41,440 bases of DNA from Limnoraphis robusta CS-951 (GCF_000972705.2 NZ_LATL02000235.1:1-41440), one strand, 5' to 3'. Shown: positions 7,605-15,943, counted from the stretch's first letter. Made by a program: numbers and translations. The notes: generated by a model not told the origin, from the sequence alone.

Positions 7605-8738
7605 ATGAATTTAAAACTACAGAAGCGTAACGTGGTTCAAGTCCCACTCTCAACCCATCTTCAAGGCGACGGCTCAATCTCTTCTCTAGAGAACGTTCCA
7701 GCACAGGGAATCTCGCAATCCCTTCAAACCTGGCTGAAGGATCTAGCCGATCGGATCATTTCGGGAGATTCCATCAGTCGCTCAGAAGCGATCGCCCTGA
7801 CCCAACAAATCACAACGCAAGATGAGATTCTGCTGCTGTGTGAAGCCGCCGATCGCGTCCGTCAAGCCTGTTGTGGTAATATCGTTGATCTCTGTAGCAT
7901 CATCAACGTTAAATCAGGAAACTGCTCAGAAAACTGTGGCTTTTGTTCTCAGTCGGCTCATCATCCCGGTGACAATTCCCCGGTTTATGGCTTAAAATCC
8001 CCTGAAGAAATTCTAGCCCAAGCGAAAGCCGCCGAAGCTGCCGGAGCCAAACGCTTCTGTTTGGTTTCTCAAGGACGCGGCCCCAAATATAGTAGTCCAA
8101 AGTCTACTGAATTTGAACAAATTTTAGAGACGGTCAAGCGTATTCAGACTGAAACCCACATCAAACCCTGTTGCGCCCTGGGAGAACTCACCCCCTCACA
8201 AGCCACGGCTTTAGCTGAAGCTGGCGTTACCCGCTACAACCATAACTTAGAAGCCTCAGAAACGTTCTATCCCCAGATCGTCAGTACCCACAGTTGGCGC
8301 GATCGCGTCGAAACCGTGAAAAACCTCAAAGCAGCCGGAATTCAAGCCTGCACAGGCGGTATTCTCGGGATGGGTGAATCTTGGGAAGATCGCATCGACT
8401 TAGCCCTAGCCTTACGGGAACTGGAAGTTGAGTCAGTTCCGTTGAACCTCTTGAACCCCCGAGAAGGAACGCCCCTCAGTGATCAACCCAAACTAGACCC
8501 CTACGAAGCCTTAAAAGCGATCGCCATCTTTCGACTGATTCTCCCCAAACAAATTCTTCGCTACGCAGGAGGACGAGAAGCCGTCATGGGTGAACTGCAA
8601 AGCCTGGGGTTAAAATCAGGGATAAACGCTATGTTAATCGGAAACTACTTGACGACTCTCGGCCAGTCCCCTGAACAAGATCAGGCGATGCTAGAGTCTT
8701 TAGGACTGATCGGAGGAGAAGCACCTGTTTTACAGTGA
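7605..8738 (+). CDS. bioB: Biotin synthase BioB
   Basis: Radical SAM enzyme that inserts sulfur into dethiobiotin to make biotin. The 377 residues contain the cluster motif NCSENCGFC (C107, C111, C114) and the family segments RFCLVSQGRGP, YNHNLEAS, CTGGILGMGES, PLNLLNPREGTPL and RYAGGREAVM. The N-terminus is about 40 residues longer than in many bacterial BioB proteins. The ATG at 7605 has no strong ribosome-binding site, so the true start could be somewhat further in. It is followed by the biotin transporter gene bioY across a repeat-rich spacer. Confidence 0.96.
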   Translation: MNLKLQKRNVVQVPLSTHLQGDGSISSLENVPAQGISQSLQTWLKDLADRIISGDSISRSEAIALTQQITTQDEILLLCEAADRVRQACCGNIVDLCSIINVKSGNCSENCGFCSQSAHHPGDNSPVYGLKSPEEILAQAKAAEAAGAKRFCLVSQGRGPKYSSPKSTEFEQILETVKRIQTETHIKPCCALGELTPSQATALAEAGVTRYNHNLEASETFYPQIVSTHSWRDRVETVKNLKAAGIQACTGGILGMGESWEDRIDLALALRELEVESVPLNLLNPREGTPLSDQPKLDPYEALKAIAIFRLILPKQILRYAGGREAVMGELQSLGLKSGINAMLIGNYLTTLGQSPEQDQAMLESLGLIGGEAPVLQ

Positions 8739-8891
8739 ACAGGGAACAGTCAACAGGGAACAGTCAACAGGGAACAGGGAACAGGGAACAGTGAACAGGT
8801 AATAGCTGATAACTGATAACTGAAATAACTGATAACTGATAACTGATAACTGTAAAAGCTGGTAACTGATAACTGATAACTGATAACTGTA
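8739..8891. repeat. Two families of heptamer tandem repeats between bioB and bioY
   Basis: The first half (about 8739-8800) consists of near-tandem GGGAACA/GTCAACA units. The second half (about 8800-8891) has about ten units of ACTGATA. The repeats run right up to the bioY start codon, so the bioY leader is made of them and no Shine-Dalgarno sequence is visible. An open frame on the opposite strand arises only from the repeat and is not a gene. STRR-like repeats are common in filamentous cyanobacteria. Confidence 0.8.
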
Positions 8892-9476
8892 ATGACTCCT
8901 CCCTTGGAATTGCTGTGGGCAATTATTGGCGTTATTTTAACCATCGGTGGCACATTTTTAGAAGCATTTGCTGCCGATCCATCTTGGCTATGGGAACAAC
9001 AAGAAATCTCGGTTTATTCTTTAGGAGTCACTTATCAAATAGGGGCTGTTTTGTTGGTCGGTTGTATGGGCGGAAAAAATGCAGCCGCTATCTCACAAAT
9101 TGCTTATCTCGTCCTCGGTTTAACGGTTTTACCTGTCTTTTCTGAAGGGGGCGGGATTGGCTATTTACGAGAACCTACCTTTGGTTATTTACTGGGTTTT
9201 GTTCCCGGTGGTTGGGTTTGTGGCATGATCGCCTTTAAAGCTAGCCCAAAGTTAGAACTTTTAGCATTTAGTTGTTTGTGTGGTTTGTTAATCATTCATG
9301 GAGTCGGAATCACCTATTTAATTGGTAATCATGTTTTTGAAGGATTCACCACTCAAAATCTATCTTTAATAGACTCCATTCAAAAATACTCCCTTCATCC
9401 TCTGCCCGGTCAACTTGGTGTCGCCTGTGCGATTACCGTGTTATCCTATGTATTGCGTGGGTTAATGTTTTATTGA
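8892..9476 (+). CDS. bioY: Biotin transporter BioY, ECF substrate-binding subunit
   Basis: Membrane protein that binds biotin for ECF-type uptake. The 194 residues have about six hydrophobic helices and the BioY core region YLREPTFGYLLGFVPGGWVC, with the conserved GYLLGF motif in the loop before a helix. The position directly after bioB supports a role in biotin supply. No ATPase or EcfT partner is in the window. Some BioY proteins are reported to work alone or with shared ECF modules, and which applies here cannot be seen. The start codon sits immediately after the tandem repeats with no evident ribosome-binding site. Confidence 0.82.
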   Translation: MTPPLELLWAIIGVILTIGGTFLEAFAADPSWLWEQQEISVYSLGVTYQIGAVLLVGCMGGKNAAAISQIAYLVLGLTVLPVFSEGGGIGYLREPTFGYLLGFVPGGWVCGMIAFKASPKLELLAFSCLCGLLIIHGVGITYLIGNHVFEGFTTQNLSLIDSIQKYSLHPLPGQLGVACAITVLSYVLRGLMFY

Positions 9477-9542
9477 ATCAAAATCCCCTAAAAATAGACA
9501 GTTGATGTCCGCTTTTCTTTCCCGGTTCCCCGTTTATAAGAA

Positions 9543-9718
9543 GAATTCAGAACTCAGGAGTCAGAATTCAGTATGAATTCTGTACGAGTGGGTGACGAAT
9601 ATTGGTTAAAACCTCGCCCTCAGTCAAGCGAAAAAAATTAAAATATTCTCGCCTTAAAACTCTATCCCTTTATGGGTAGAGTATTCTGAATTCTGAATTC
9701 TGTATTCTGACTCCTGTT
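9543..9718. repeat. GAATTC-rich inverted repeat in the bioY-lspA spacer
   Basis: The left arm at about 9555-9585 (CAGGAGTCAGAATTCAGTAT...) is matched in inverted orientation by the right arm at about 9683-9716 (...CTGAATTCTGTATTCTGACTCCTG). Several units of TCTGAAT occur in the right arm. A small stem CTCTATCCC/GGGTAGAG lies around 9660-9681. The arms could form a long cruciform. The right arm ends four bases before the lspA start codon. The 244-bp spacer holds no gene I can support. Confidence 0.6.
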
Positions 9719-9720
9719 TT

Positions 9721-10230
9721 ATGCAATTTCAAAAAAATCCGATTTTTTGGATCGCTGGAATTCTCAGTTTAATTGTCGATCATCTCACGAAATTTTGGAT
9801 CGTTCAAACCTTAGAACTGACCAATCCTCCCCAAACAATTCCCCTGTGGCCAGATGTTTTTCACTTGACCTATGTGATTAATACCGGGGCGGCATTTAGT
9901 TTATTTAGTAATGGGGGGGTATTGTGGTTGCGATGGTTATCGTTGGGGGTAAGTTTAGGATTAATGGGGTTGGCCTGGTGGGGGCCAAGGGTAAATCGTT
10001 GGGAACAAATTGGATATGGCTTAATATTAGGGGGAGCGTTAGGAAATGGCATTGATCGATTTGTCTCCGGTCATGTGGTCGATTTTTTAGATTTTCGCCT
10101 CATTCAATTTCCGGTGTTCAATTTAGCCGATGTTTCGATTAATATTGGGATTGTTTGTTTACTAATTGCGATGTTTATTGGAGAACAACCCCGCCGCCCT
10201 CCGACTGATCCATCCGACAGAAGACCTTAA
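9721..10230 (+). CDS. lspA: Lipoprotein signal peptidase LspA
   Basis: Aspartyl protease of the inner membrane that removes signal peptides from prolipoproteins. The 169 residues have four hydrophobic helices, the conserved VINTGAAFSLF motif, GNGIDRF, and the catalytic aspartates in GHVVDFLDF (Asp121) and FNLADVSINIG (Asp137). Likely substrates in this same window include PstS, SodC and the VanX-like protein. It starts at the ATG at 9721 directly after the repeat arm. A hairpin at 10267-10282 separates it from the next gene. Confidence 0.95.
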   Translation: MQFQKNPIFWIAGILSLIVDHLTKFWIVQTLELTNPPQTIPLWPDVFHLTYVINTGAAFSLFSNGGVLWLRWLSLGVSLGLMGLAWWGPRVNRWEQIGYGLILGGALGNGIDRFVSGHVVDFLDFRLIQFPVFNLADVSINIGIVCLLIAMFIGEQPRRPPTDPSDRRP

Positions 10231-10266
10231 TTCCTCTTTCCCCAACACCCGACATCCAACACACCC

Positions 10267-10282
10267 CAAGTTCGAGAACTTG
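10267..10282. terminator. Hairpin between lspA and the PBP gene
   Basis: CAAGTTC (10267-10273) and GAACTTG (10276-10282) form a perfect 7-bp stem with a 2-base loop, 8 bases before the PBP start codon. There is no T-run, so it may act on translation initiation of the PBP gene or as a partial terminator. Confidence 0.35.
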
Positions 10283-10290
10283 CGAGTAAA

Positions 10291-12594
10291 ATGAGTGAAA
10301 CGCTTTGTGCTGCTTGCCGATCATCGCTCAGTATGACATCAACGAAGCCTCCACAGAAGCCTAGAACCCTTCTGGGTGCTATCACTCAAGTTGTTCAGAC
10401 CCTTCATGCGAAGGTCAATTTTTCTCGGCTGGTTCTCCAACCCAATGCCCGAGTCCCTGAATTGTGGGTACAAAATGCCGACGCGGATACTGCTGATGTA
10501 TATCCCCTACTCGGCGATCGCTACACTTTGGGACGTTCCTCTCGTTCTTGTGATATCGTGGTGCGAAACCCGGTTGTCAGTCAGGTGCATCTGTGTCTCG
10601 TCCGTCGTGGGCGATCAAGATCGCGACAATTTGTCATCCAAGATGAAAACTCCACCAATGGTATCTATGTCGGGAGTCGTCGCATCGGTCAACTTCCCTT
10701 GCGTCATGGAGATTTAATCACTCTCGGCCCTCCTGAACTCGCTAACGGGGTGCGACTGCAATATGTTGATCCCCCCCCTTGGTACAGTCGTTTGCTGTGG
10801 TACAGCTTTTTAAGCCTCTGTGGGGTGAGCGCTTCAGCGACGGTGTTGGTCTTAGTTGAGTGGCAAAAATTCTCGGTTCGACCCCTCCCTAAAACGATCA
10901 CGGGGCCTGTGATTGTATTTTCTCAGGACAATAGCCCCCTACGTCAATCGAGTAATAATGCTCATTTAGAAGTTGAAAATCTCTCGGACGTTTCCAAATA
11001 TCTCCCCCAAGCCGTAATTGCCTCTGAGGATAGTCGTTTTTATTGGCATTTAGGAGTTGACCCGATTGGCATTACTCGAGCCTTTCTGACGAACGTGGAA
11101 GGCGGTACAATTCGTGAAGGCGGCAGTACAATCTCCCAGCAATTGGCAAGAAGTTTGTTTCGCGATTATGTGGGAACAGAAGATTCTGCGGGTCGGAAGT
11201 TGCGAGAAGCGATTGTTGCTTTAAAATTAGAAACGATTTATAGCAAAGAGAAGCTGTTATTAACCTATATTAATCGGGTTTTTTTGGGTTTGGATTTGTA
11301 CGGTTTTGAAGATGCAGCCCAGTTTTATTTTGATAAATCCGCGAAAGAATTAACGCTTTCAGAAGCGGCAACTCTTGCCGGAATTTTACCCGCTCCGAAT
11401 ACGTTTAACCCGATTCAAAATTATCAGCTTGCTGTAGAATATCGCGATCGCGTGATTAGCCGGATGTTAGAATTGCGAATGGTCAGCGAAGAAGAAGCGG
11501 ATCGAGCGAGGCGATCGCGAATTGAAATTAACCCCAAAGCGAAAGAACTTTTACAAAGCACGGTTGCACCCTATTTCTATGACTATGTATTCACCGAAAT
11601 TGAAGAACTTTTAGGGGAACAACTCGCCCGAGAAGGCAACTTTATCGTCGAAACGGCGTTAGACCCTCAGTTTCAAAACAAAGCTGAAACTTCCCTTCGC
11701 AACAGTCTCAACACAGCCGGGAGGGCGGCGGATTTTTCCCAAGGGGCAATTGTGACGTTAAACTCGACGACGGGGGAAGTGGTTGCGATGGTTGGGGGTG
11801 TAGACTATCAAGAAAGTCAGTTTAACCGGGCGACTCAAGCTTTGCGTCAACCGGGATCGACTTTTAAAATTTTTAGCTATGCGGCGGCTTTAAATCAAGG
11901 TATTCCGCCGGGAAGTACCTATTCTTGTGAACCGTTAACTTGGCAGGGTCAAAGCTTTCGAGGTTGTGAACGCTCAGGCGGTAGTGTAGATATGTATCGG
12001 GGGATGGCATTATCTGAAAATGTTACCGCTTTGCGAATTGCTCAAGAAGTGGGTTTAGATCGAGTGATCACTATGGCACAACAGTTAGGAGTTCGTTCTG
12101 ATCTTAAAGCGGTTCCGGGGTTAGTCATCGGTCAAAGTGAAGTAACGTTGTTAGAAATGACAGGTGCATTTGGTACGATTGCTAACGCAGGAATATTCAA
12201 TCGTCCCCACGCGATTAAACGCATTTTAGATAGTAGTGATTGTACGGATATTAACGATATTACCAGTTGTCGGGTGATTTATTCTTATGATCGTGAAAAC
12301 CCGGTTCGCCCTCAAGCTTTACAGCCGTTAGTTGCCAGTACAATGACTCAATTATTGCAGGGTGTGATCAGAGGGGGAACGGGTCAAGGTGCGTCGCTCG
12401 GAGTCGGAGAAGCGGGGAAAACAGGAACAACGGATGATAATGTTGATCTCTGGTTTATTGGGTTTGTACCCGAATATAATTTCACAACTGGCGTTTGGTT
12501 GGGAAATGATGATAATTCAGCGACGAATGGCAGTAGTGGGAATGCGGCTCAGTTGTGGAGAGATTATATGGGTCAGGTGTTAGGCATTCAGTAA
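10291..12594 (+). CDS. Class A penicillin-binding protein with N-terminal FHA domain
   Basis: Bifunctional peptidoglycan synthase: glycosyltransferase GT51 plus transpeptidase. Of 767 residues, about 71-158 form an FHA domain (GR at 81-82, SxxH to H100, STNG to N123), followed by a membrane anchor near 169-189. The GT51 domain contains EDSRFYWHLG (Glu246) and GGSTISQQLARSLF. The transpeptidase contains SxxK (Ser523, Lys526), SEN (575-577) and KTG (710-712), so all catalytic residues are present. FHA domains bind phosphothreonine, so control by Ser/Thr kinases is plausible; such fusions are known in cyanobacteria. With the FHA domain ahead of the anchor it would be cytoplasmic. The start may be the ATG at 10291 or at 10333, as neither has a strong ribosome-binding site. 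Confidence 0.93.
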   Translation: MSETLCAACRSSLSMTSTKPPQKPRTLLGAITQVVQTLHAKVNFSRLVLQPNARVPELWVQNADADTADVYPLLGDRYTLGRSSRSCDIVVRNPVVSQVHLCLVRRGRSRSRQFVIQDENSTNGIYVGSRRIGQLPLRHGDLITLGPPELANGVRLQYVDPPPWYSRLLWYSFLSLCGVSASATVLVLVEWQKFSVRPLPKTITGPVIVFSQDNSPLRQSSNNAHLEVENLSDVSKYLPQAVIASEDSRFYWHLGVDPIGITRAFLTNVEGGTIREGGSTISQQLARSLFRDYVGTEDSAGRKLREAIVALKLETIYSKEKLLLTYINRVFLGLDLYGFEDAAQFYFDKSAKELTLSEAATLAGILPAPNTFNPIQNYQLAVEYRDRVISRMLELRMVSEEEADRARRSRIEINPKAKELLQSTVAPYFYDYVFTEIEELLGEQLAREGNFIVETALDPQFQNKAETSLRNSLNTAGRAADFSQGAIVTLNSTTGEVVAMVGGVDYQESQFNRATQALRQPGSTFKIFSYAAALNQGIPPGSTYSCEPLTWQGQSFRGCERSGGSVDMYRGMALSENVTALRIAQEVGLDRVITMAQQLGVRSDLKAVPGLVIGQSEVTLLEMTGAFGTIANAGIFNRPHAIKRILDSSDCTDINDITSCRVIYSYDRENPVRPQALQPLVASTMTQLLQGVIRGGTGQGASLGVGEAGKTGTTDDNVDLWFIGFVPEYNFTTGVWLGNDDNSATNGSSGNAAQLWRDYMGQVLGIQ

Positions 12595-12626
12595 ATAGGG
12601 AATAGGGAACAGGGAGCAGGCAGTTT

Positions 12627-12673
12627 ACAGTTTACACCTGACACCTGGTCACTGGTCAGGTGTAAACTGTTTT
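12627..12673 (+). terminator. Strong hairpin terminator after the PBP gene
   Basis: A perfect 16-bp stem (12627-12642 with 12655-12670, 12-base loop) is followed by TTT on the plus strand. It lies between the convergent PBP gene and sodC, and its right arm ends just before the sodC stop codon. Plus-strand termination is clear. On the minus strand there is no T-run, though the stem could protect the sodC 3' end. A heptamer repeat of the GGGAACA type precedes it (12594-12620). Confidence 0.75.
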
Positions 12674-13268
12674 AGGCTTGTTTCTCAATAATACCGCACC
12701 CTAAGCGATCGCCGCCTGCTCCGCCTTGAACTCCTGTTGTGCCTTGATCTTCATCGACGTGTACGATAAAAGCACTACCATCTTCATCGAATAAACTTAA
12801 CGGCCCAGGTGAGAGTGTGACGCGATTGCTACGATAGGTTAAAACAGCATTTCCTTGGGCATCAGCGACTAAATTGGGTAAGTCTCCCATGTGAAACGGA
12901 TGATTGGCATCGGGGTCAGTATTTCCAAAAGGACCCGGATCAAAATGTCCGCCTGCCGCCCCAAAATCGGGTTCACATCTTGCAGTTTGATGAATATGAA
13001 ATCCATGTTTACTATTGGGTGGTAAACCTGTAACTTCGGCTTTGACTTCTACCGTAGGTAAGATTTTTGAGGATTGATTTTGAATTAAAGTGACGATTCC
13101 TGAGAGATTAGAATCGGCTGTGCTTTTGATATTAGCAACCGCTACAATTTGATCATTATTGTTGGTTTGGGCAGTGGATTGAAAATTGCCAACCTGATCA
13201 CAACTCACAACGATGAGCATCAACAACAATCCCAGTAGAACAGATAAAGTTTTTTGACTGGCTTTCAT
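12672..13268 (-). CDS. sodC: Cu/Zn superoxide dismutase, lipoprotein
   Basis: Dismutates superoxide outside the cytoplasm. The 198 residues begin with a lipoprotein signal (lipobox IVVSC, Cys23). The fold follows with metal ligands in HGFHIHQ, the disulfide cysteine in ARCEPDF, GGHFDP, HPFHMGDLPN and FIVHVDEDQ, and ends in the active-site arginine and second cysteine region GGDRLGCGII. All ligand motifs are present, so it should be active. It is transcribed away from the ABC ATPase gene's end with a Fur-like box about 110 bp upstream. Many cyanobacteria rely on Fe, Mn or Ni SOD, so a periplasmic CuZn SOD is a notable accessory trait. Confidence 0.95.
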   Translation of the reverse strand: MKASQKTLSVLLGLLLMLIVVSCDQVGNFQSTAQTNNNDQIVAVANIKSTADSNLSGIVTLIQNQSSKILPTVEVKAEVTGLPPNSKHGFHIHQTARCEPDFGAAGGHFDPGPFGNTDPDANHPFHMGDLPNLVADAQGNAVLTYRSNRVTLSPGPLSLFDEDGSAFIVHVDEDQGTTGVQGGAGGDRLGCGIIEKQA

Positions 13269-13375
13269 AGTGACGAATTTCTAGAAACTATTACTTATAA
13301 CTCTTTTTATCAATACTGTAGCTCGACTGAGGGTTGTTGTTCTCTATCTTTGGGAAGTTTTTAAAAAAATACAAT

Positions 13376-13394
13376 GAAAATAATTATCATTTTA
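13376..13394 (-). promoter_or_regulatory. Fur-box-like sequence upstream of sodC
   Basis: The 19-mer GAAAATAATTATCATTTTA matches the Fur consensus GATAATGATAATCATTATC at 14 of 19 positions by my alignment. It is about 110 bp upstream of sodC and overlaps the stop codon of the preceding ABC ATPase gene. Iron-dependent control of sodC is inferred. The AT-rich context makes chance matches possible. Confidence 0.45.
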
Positions 13395-14393
13395 ATTCAC
13401 TGTTCCCGCAGTAAAAACACGACCAATGACTTCTTCAATGGGAGGATCACTGATGGTTAAATCTAATACATCCATTTGCGCTAAAATTTGAGCAACGGTA
13501 TTTGTTAGGGCATCTCGTTGAACCAACAACCGCACAGATTGTCCTTGAATGGATTCTATTTCTCCTGATTTTGCTAATATTTTTTGGAAGATTTCCGGCT
13601 GTTCTGGGGAATGATTTGCTAACTCTATTTTGACCTCTCGATAGGGGGAAAATCGTTCTAATAATCCTTCTAAACTGCCATCATATATTAACTCACCCTG
13701 ATGAATTAAAATCACTCGTTTACACAAGGCTGTAATATCTGCCATATAATGACTGGTGAGCAGAATTGTTGCATGATACCGTTGATTATATTCGGCTAAA
13801 AACTCCCTGACTGCCACTTGAGCGTTTACATCTAAACCTAATGTCGGTTCATCTAAAAATAACACTTGGGGTCGATGTAATAAGGCTGCTAATAATTCCG
13901 CTTTCATCCGTTCCCCTAAAGACAACTTTCGCACAGGTTGTTTTAACTGTTCTTTGAGGGAAAGCATCTCGCTCAACTCACCCAAACGAGAGCGAAATTC
14001 GGAGTCGGAAATTCCATAAACGGCTGCATTAATTCTCAAAGAGTCTAAGGCGGGTAAATCCCAAATTAACTGTTGCTTTTGACCCATAATTAGGGTAATC
14101 TTATGTAAGAAGGAAGATTCTCGCTTAAAAGGGGTATGACCTGCAACTTTGACTAAGCCGCTAGAGGGATGAATGAGTCCAGTCAGCATTTTTAAGGTGG
14201 TGGTTTTTCCCGCCCCATTTGCACCCAAAAACCCGACAACTTCTCCGGCTTCTAGGGTAAAGGAAACCTCACGCACGGCTTGAACTTGGCGGTAAGTTCG
14301 GCTGAAAAAGTGACGCAGGGTTCCTTTTAACCCCGGTTCTTTGACGGCTACGGGAAAGACTTTACTCAACTGTTGGACGACAATAATTGACAT
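13392..14393 (-). CDS. ABC-2-type transporter ATP-binding protein
   Basis: Cytoplasmic ATPase of an ABC exporter. The 333 residues carry Walker A GANGAGKTT (57-65), the signature LSLGERMKAEL, Walker B VLFLDEPTLGLD, the switch histidine in LLTSHYMAD, and a C-terminal extension of about 90 residues typical of the NatA/daunorubicin-resistance class. The segment near 25-45 (RHFFSRTYRQVQAV) is a common feature of the cyanobacterial members. No permease gene is adjacent, so the partner must be elsewhere, and the substrate is unknown. Confidence 0.9.
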   Translation of the reverse strand: MSIIVVQQLSKVFPVAVKEPGLKGTLRHFFSRTYRQVQAVREVSFTLEAGEVVGFLGANGAGKTTTLKMLTGLIHPSSGLVKVAGHTPFKRESSFLHKITLIMGQKQQLIWDLPALDSLRINAAVYGISDSEFRSRLGELSEMLSLKEQLKQPVRKLSLGERMKAELLAALLHRPQVLFLDEPTLGLDVNAQVAVREFLAEYNQRYHATILLTSHYMADITALCKRVILIHQGELIYDGSLEGLLERFSPYREVKIELANHSPEQPEIFQKILAKSGEIESIQGQSVRLLVQRDALTNTVAQILAQMDVLDLTISDPPIEEVIGRVFTAGTVN

Positions 14394-14502
14394 AAGCGGT
14401 TGGGTTGGGTAGATGCGGAGAAAAAAATCTCCCTCCTTAATTTATCGCGTGTTTTTGCAAAGTGGATCGCAATTAAACCCTAACCGCATTGAGTTGATTA
14501 GA

Positions 14503-14627
14503 CCTTATACCAATTCTTTATGAAGCTGCATCTAATTGATCCCCCCGGCTTCGCCACCCCCCTTAACAAGGGGGGATTAAGGGGGGATCATTAAAAGTTG
14601 CATGATTAGAAAGAAATGGTGTTAGCA
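14503..14627. repeat. Imperfect inverted-repeat element (MITE-like)
   Basis: The left arm (about 14505-14546, ending GATCCCCCC) and right arm (about 14581-14625, starting GGGGGGATC) are imperfect inverted copies of about 40 bp. The centre contains further C-rich and G-rich blocks (CCCCCCTTAA and TTAAGGGGGG type). The outer ends read TATACCAATTCTTT and AAAGAAATGGTGT. It lies between the ABC ATPase and SH3-like genes. No coding content and no clear target duplication are visible. Confidence 0.65.
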
Positions 14628-14635
14628 GAAGTCAA

Positions 14636-14998
14636 TTAACATTTGAGATAGGCAGCCCAGACGTAACCTTCCATGATAGAAGTGCGAATAAACGCCCATT
14701 TGTTGTTGTCGGAAGTTTTCAGCCATTCGACTTTCACGCCATCGGGTAAACTGCCGATAATTTTACCATTGGGAGTTGAACGCACATTTAGAGGGGTATT
14801 TGTGGGATCGGCAACGGAACAAGTGCGAATATTGGCGAGTTGATATTCGGCTTCAGGTAGATGTATCGAGTTGAGTCCAGTTTCCGAGGTGGGGTTGGGA
14901 GTCGTTAAGATCCCACTAGCGGAAAATTGGGGAACCCAAGTTAGGGAAATTCCCGTCAAAATCAGCAGGGATTTTCCGAAAAATTTAGCTGGTTTCAT
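14636..14998 (-). CDS. Secreted SH3-like (SH3b) domain protein
   Basis: A small exported protein of 120 residues. Residues 1-28 form a signal peptide (cleavage likely after ASA). Residues about 60-120 form a bacterial SH3 domain with the family motif LNVRSTPNGKIIGSLPDG followed by WAFIRT and EGYVWAAYL. Cys60 and Cys120 bracket the domain and may form a disulfide. SH3b domains often bind cell-wall peptides, but no catalytic domain is attached. It resembles the SH3 part of the larger protein at 30643-31389. Its exact role is unknown. Confidence 0.8.
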   Translation of the reverse strand: MKPAKFFGKSLLILTGISLTWVPQFSASGILTTPNPTSETGLNSIHLPEAEYQLANIRTCSVADPTNTPLNVRSTPNGKIIGSLPDGVKVEWLKTSDNNKWAFIRTSIMEGYVWAAYLKC

Positions 14999-15082
14999 GG
15001 TGCAAGCGTCCTCGTGTTATGTGAACACGGTAAATGCACCCGCACTGAACTTCAAAGATGGACTGATTATACACTGAATGGG

Positions 15083-15943
15083 TTAGTTTGATCTATGATA
15101 TTTTGCTACTATTTCGGTAAACTTTTGTAGGGTTTCTTGATAACGTTGTCCGGCGACTTCTAATAAATCGTTATGATCCGCCCCTTCTACCCAAAATGCT
15201 ATTTTAGCTTGATTGGCTTTAGCGTAAAGTTGTTGTCCATGCCAAAAGGGGATGACTTGATCGTGATTTCCGTGCAGGATTAATACAGGACTACGAACTT
15301 GTTGAATTTTGGCCAGATTGGGAAATTTGTCAAAGGGAAACAGAGGAATACGAGTAACAACGCGAAAAATACTGACAAACGAACTTTCCAAAATTAACCC
15401 GCCAACGGGTTGACGAGAAGCCAAATCAACAGACGGCCCGCCCCCCACAGAACGACCATAAACGATAATGTTATGGGGAGGTCTATTTAACGTTTGGGTG
15501 AGGTAGTCGTAGGCGGCGTTAATGGCGTGATAGGTTCCTTTTACCGTTGGTTTTCCGGTACTCATCCCATAACCGGGATAGTCATAAGCTAAGACAGAAA
15601 AACCCATTTTTTGTAGCTGTTGTAAGCGTCGGCGAGTCAGTCCTAAGTCTTCAGCATTGCCATGACTGTAGAGGATTGTATACTGGGCTTGAGCGTTGGG
15701 TAAGTAGAGGGCTGTAATCTGATCGCCATTTGTAGCCCGAAGTTGGATAAAATCATCAGATTGGGTGTAACTAGCAGATGGCGGAAGAAAAATCAGGCGA
15801 TCAGTCCCGAAGACAGCCCAAATAGCAACCAGAGCATAGATGATCAAGGTTGATTTTAGCAAGCGGCTCACAGAAAATTCTCCTATAATGAGGCGTTTGA
15901 GAGTCACTTTGTTCATTATTCTGGCTAATTGTGCTGGGATCAT
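15083..15943 (-). CDS. Membrane-anchored alpha/beta hydrolase (BEM46/ABHD17-like)
   Basis: Serine hydrolase of 286 residues with an N-terminal hydrophobic anchor (about 30-47). The core contains the oxyanion motif SHGNAED (93-99), nucleophile elbow GRSVGG (Ser165), catalytic Asp228 in HGNHDQVIP and catalytic His257 in GADHND. The DYPGYGMSTG segment is typical of the BEM46/ABHD13/ABHD17 group. The substrate is not known; acyl-ester or thioester hydrolysis is the family expectation. Alternative starts are the ATG at 15943 and one at 15916. It diverges from gcvH with a 57-bp gap, so their promoters must be close together. Confidence 0.88.
   Translation of the reverse strand: MIPAQLARIMNKVTLKRLIIGEFSVSRLLKSTLIIYALVAIWAVFGTDRLIFLPPSASYTQSDDFIQLRATNGDQITALYLPNAQAQYTILYSHGNAEDLGLTRRRLQQLQKMGFSVLAYDYPGYGMSTGKPTVKGTYHAINAAYDYLTQTLNRPPHNIIVYGRSVGGGPSVDLASRQPVGGLILESSFVSIFRVVTRIPLFPFDKFPNLAKIQQVRSPVLILHGNHDQVIPFWHGQQLYAKANQAKIAFWVEGADHNDLLEVAGQRYQETLQKFTEIVAKYHRSN

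Noticed and set aside
7630..7645. GGTTCAAGTCCC, resembling a tRNA T-loop
   Set aside because: It lies inside bioB coding sequence and no cloverleaf arms surround it.
8739..8891. Possible CRISPR array
   Set aside because: Units are 7 bases and directly tandem with no unique spacers, and no cas genes are nearby.
8750..8953. Minus-strand open frame rich in SYQLSV repeats
   Set aside because: It is simply the translation of the heptamer tandem repeats plus part of bioY on the other strand; no start signal or family features.
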